A DNA stretch of 36,886 bases from an uncultured archaeon. Lineage in GTDB: Archaea; Halobacteriota; Methanosarcinia; Methanosarcinales; Methanoperedenaceae. Below the pieces are notes generated by a model. The model saw only the letters and a program-made list of their open reading frames with translations. It made no database searches and was not told the origin of the DNA. The stretch covers positions 1-36,886 of the forward strand of contig CABMII010000033.1 of NCBI GenBank assembly GCA_902386255.1. Reading direction: 5' to 3'. Both the position numbers and the translations under genes were made by a program. Below are positions 35,347-36,886 of the stretch, piece by piece. Within the stretch, counting starts at the first letter, position 1; the number at the start of each line of letters is the position of its first letter.

Positions 35347-36285
35347 ATGCTAAAAATAAACACCCCATCGCGCCTGCATTTAACCCTTATCGACATGAAT
35401 GCCAGCATCGGACGCGTTGATGGGAGCATCGGGCTCACGCTTGATGAGCCTTCTATTATCATCAAAGCCGAAAAATCAGAGACGTTCGAATTAACAGGGA
35501 ACAGCGAGCATCTTGAACGCATGAGAAATAGCGCCGCCTTGCTTCTGCCTGCGGGTAAGGGAATTCATATCAGCATAGAAAAAGATTATCCCTCGCATGT
35601 CGGTCTTGGCTCAGGGACGCAGGCTGCTCTTGCGGCTAGCATGGCTGTGAACAGGATATACAACCTCGGCCTGGGCGTATATGACCTGGCAATAAAAGTG
35701 GGGAGAGGTGGAACAAGCGGCATCGGTGTGGCTGCATTTGAGAAGGGCGGTTTCATACTCGACGGCGGGCATAAATTCAGCGAGAAAAAGGCATTTCTTC
35801 CTTCAGCGGCAAGCAGGCTCCCGCCGGCACCGGTTTTGTTGAGAAAAGACTTCCCTGACTGGGATATCGTAGTTGCAATACCCGAACAGAAAGGAGCATC
35901 AAGTAAAAAAGAGGTAAATATCTTCCAGGAAAAATGTCCTGTGCCGCTGCGGGAAGTGGAAGAACTGTCACATATCATCCTGATGCAGATGCTTCCGGCG
36001 CTGGCGGAGGAAGACATCGCGACTTTCGGGAAGAGCATCAACTCCATCCAGGAGACTGGATTCAAGAAAAGAGAGGTTGAACTCCAGCCTGTTTCTATAC
36101 AATTGATGCAGGCGCTGCGGGAAGGGGAAGCTTACGGAGCAGGTATGAGTTCTTTCGGCCCGACCGTGTACGCATTCGGCGAGGATGCCGGGAACCTCGG
36201 GAAAATAGCGAAGGAATTTTTGGGGGATAATGGAAATGTCTTTATCACGAAGGCGAGGAACGAAGGGGCAGGAATAGAGATATAG
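35347..36285 (+). CDS. Beta-ribofuranosylaminobenzene 5'-phosphate synthase
   Basis: A 312-residue GHMP-kinase-fold enzyme that joins 4-hydroxybenzoate or p-aminobenzoate to PRPP, the first committed step toward methanopterin. MLKINTPSRLHLTLIDMN is the family start, HVGLGSGTQAALAASMAVN the glycine-rich loop, and RGGTSGIGVAAFEKGGFILDGGHKF the family signature. The ATG at 35347 is favoured, although a TTG at 35341 is in frame; no strong ribosome binding site is visible. Confidence 0.9.
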   Translation: MLKINTPSRLHLTLIDMNASIGRVDGSIGLTLDEPSIIIKAEKSETFELTGNSEHLERMRNSAALLLPAGKGIHISIEKDYPSHVGLGSGTQAALAASMAVNRIYNLGLGVYDLAIKVGRGGTSGIGVAAFEKGGFILDGGHKFSEKKAFLPSAASRLPPAPVLLRKDFPDWDIVVAIPEQKGASSKKEVNIFQEKCPVPLREVEELSHIILMQMLPALAEEDIATFGKSINSIQETGFKKREVELQPVSIQLMQALREGEAYGAGMSSFGPTVYAFGEDAGNLGKIAKEFLGDNGNVFITKARNEGAGIEI

Positions 36286-36298
36286 AACAAAAAATAAA

Positions 36299-36317
36299 AG
36301 AGGGATTTGCTCCCTCT
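36299..36317 (-). terminator. Hairpin terminator for the minus-strand beta-helix gene
   Basis: AGAGGGA and TCCCTCT form a perfect 7-bp stem with a 5-base loop. On the minus strand the stem is followed by TTTTATTTTTTG. It lies between the convergent beta-RFAP synthase and beta-helix genes. Confidence 0.65.
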
Positions 36318-36338
36318 CAAGTTTTACGGATGGTTACC

Positions 36339-36842
36339 TCACCTATGCTGTATGCGGAAACGTGCTGCTAATAACAGCATCATTATGAAAAGAACCGCCT
36401 CAAAACCCGGAATTGCATGCTTGTATGCAAGTGGCAGATAGTCGGTATTGTTATTATCGAGTTTATATGGCGAATCGCATATCCCATTTTTATCCACATC
36501 CGCACAGGTCTGGCTGAAGCCTTTGCCGTTCGGATATGCCCAGACATTGCCGCCGAGATTGCGTCCACCGACGATGTTCACGCCCGGGGTTTTGGAGGTA
36601 TTCCAGTTGTTTGAAGAATTAACTATTGCAAAGTTGTTGGTATTATTGAAAAAGTTGTTAATAATGTTGTTGCTGTTGGAAGATTGGAGGAGGATTCCAG
36701 AGTTGCCGTTCGAGCTTGCGGTGTTGCTAGCGAGGTAGTTGTTGCTGCTGGAAAAGTAGAGGAAGATTCCATGTTCGCTGTTCGAGCTTGCGGTGTTGCT
36801 GGTGAGGTTGTTGTTGCTGGAAGAGACAAGGTCAGTACTTCG
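36339..36842 (-). pseudogene. C-terminal part of a NosD-like beta-helix surface protein with PGF-CTERM-like tail
   Basis: Read on the minus strand, the frame is open from 36842 to the stop at 36339 (167 residues). It shows right-handed beta-helix repeats (SSSNNNLTSNTASSN, SSSNNYLASNTASSN, SSNSNNIINNFFNNTNN), the usual end GVNIVGG and CDSPYKL, then AIPGFEAVLFIMMLLLAARF and a basic tail, a PGF-CTERM-type signal for archaeosortase. Upstream, the same frame has stops at 36843, 36858 and 36870, and no start codon serves the repeat part. The 5' end is therefore lost, either by frameshift or by an insertion that begins near 36845. Confidence 0.7.
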
Positions 36843-36886
36843 CTAAAAAATCTTTCAAAATCTCTCATCTCAAACACTCCACAGCA

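Overview
The window reads as chromosomal DNA of a methanogen-type euryarchaeon. It carries methanogenesis marker protein 11, a homocitrate synthase of the AksA type (coenzyme B), beta-RFAP synthase (methanopterin), a PAN proteasomal ATPase, CDC48, MBF1, archaeal-type GatD, tRNA genes without an encoded CCA and TATA-box promoters. The mixture suggests the Methanosarcinales or their ANME-2d (Methanoperedens-like) relatives. That placement is inference from gene families, not from a database search.

Positions 1-9622 form a cell-surface block, all on the minus strand. In transcription order it holds a 1360-residue N-glycosylation-site-rich surface protein with its own long leader and terminator, a methyltransferase fused behind a duplicated beta-sandwich-like module, a lipoprotein with a PrcB-like domain, and a subtilisin-type protease that runs off the left edge. 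The protease and the surface protein share a recently copied C-terminal module (positions 7-157 and 6118-6268).

Positions 10019-23000 are mostly housekeeping: sucCD, argF with tRNA-Leu(CAG) behind it, a ribbon-helix-helix coiled-coil protein built on six 21-bp repeats, a PEBP lipoprotein, a Roadblock protein, PAN diverging from MBF1, aksA, tRNA-Arg(TCT) and tRNA-Thr(GGT), a DUF1464 ASKHA protein, gatD, and a tightly overlapping nnr - 56-residue ORF - moaC operon.

Positions 23052-25331 hold two different HEPN/nucleotidyltransferase (MNT) modules, one on each strand, on either side of a PUA-domain gene of the archaeosine-transglycosylase type. The second module has an N-terminal winged helix on its MNT protein and three copies of GTTCA spaced exactly 20 bp apart over its own start, which looks like an autoregulatory operator.

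Positions 25493-36285 contain a threonine-synthase-family gene followed by a MoaD/SAMP-type ubiquitin-like protein, a secreted Lon-type (S16) protease with a sorting-tail-like C terminus, mmp11 overlapping an IorA-like TPP enzyme that lacks its ferredoxin domain, cdc48-hsp20, hisG, an AbrB antitoxin with what looks like an internally deleted PIN toxin, and beta-RFAP synthase. The right edge holds the C-terminal part of a NosD-like beta-helix surface protein with a PGF-CTERM-like tail; its 5' part is broken by stops.

The items most worth following are the HEPN/MNT pair with its 20-bp periodic operator, the PrcB-subtilase pair, the module-fused methyltransferase, the mmp11-IorA-like overlap, and the collapsed VapC. 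No CRISPR array, rRNA or complete insertion sequence was seen.
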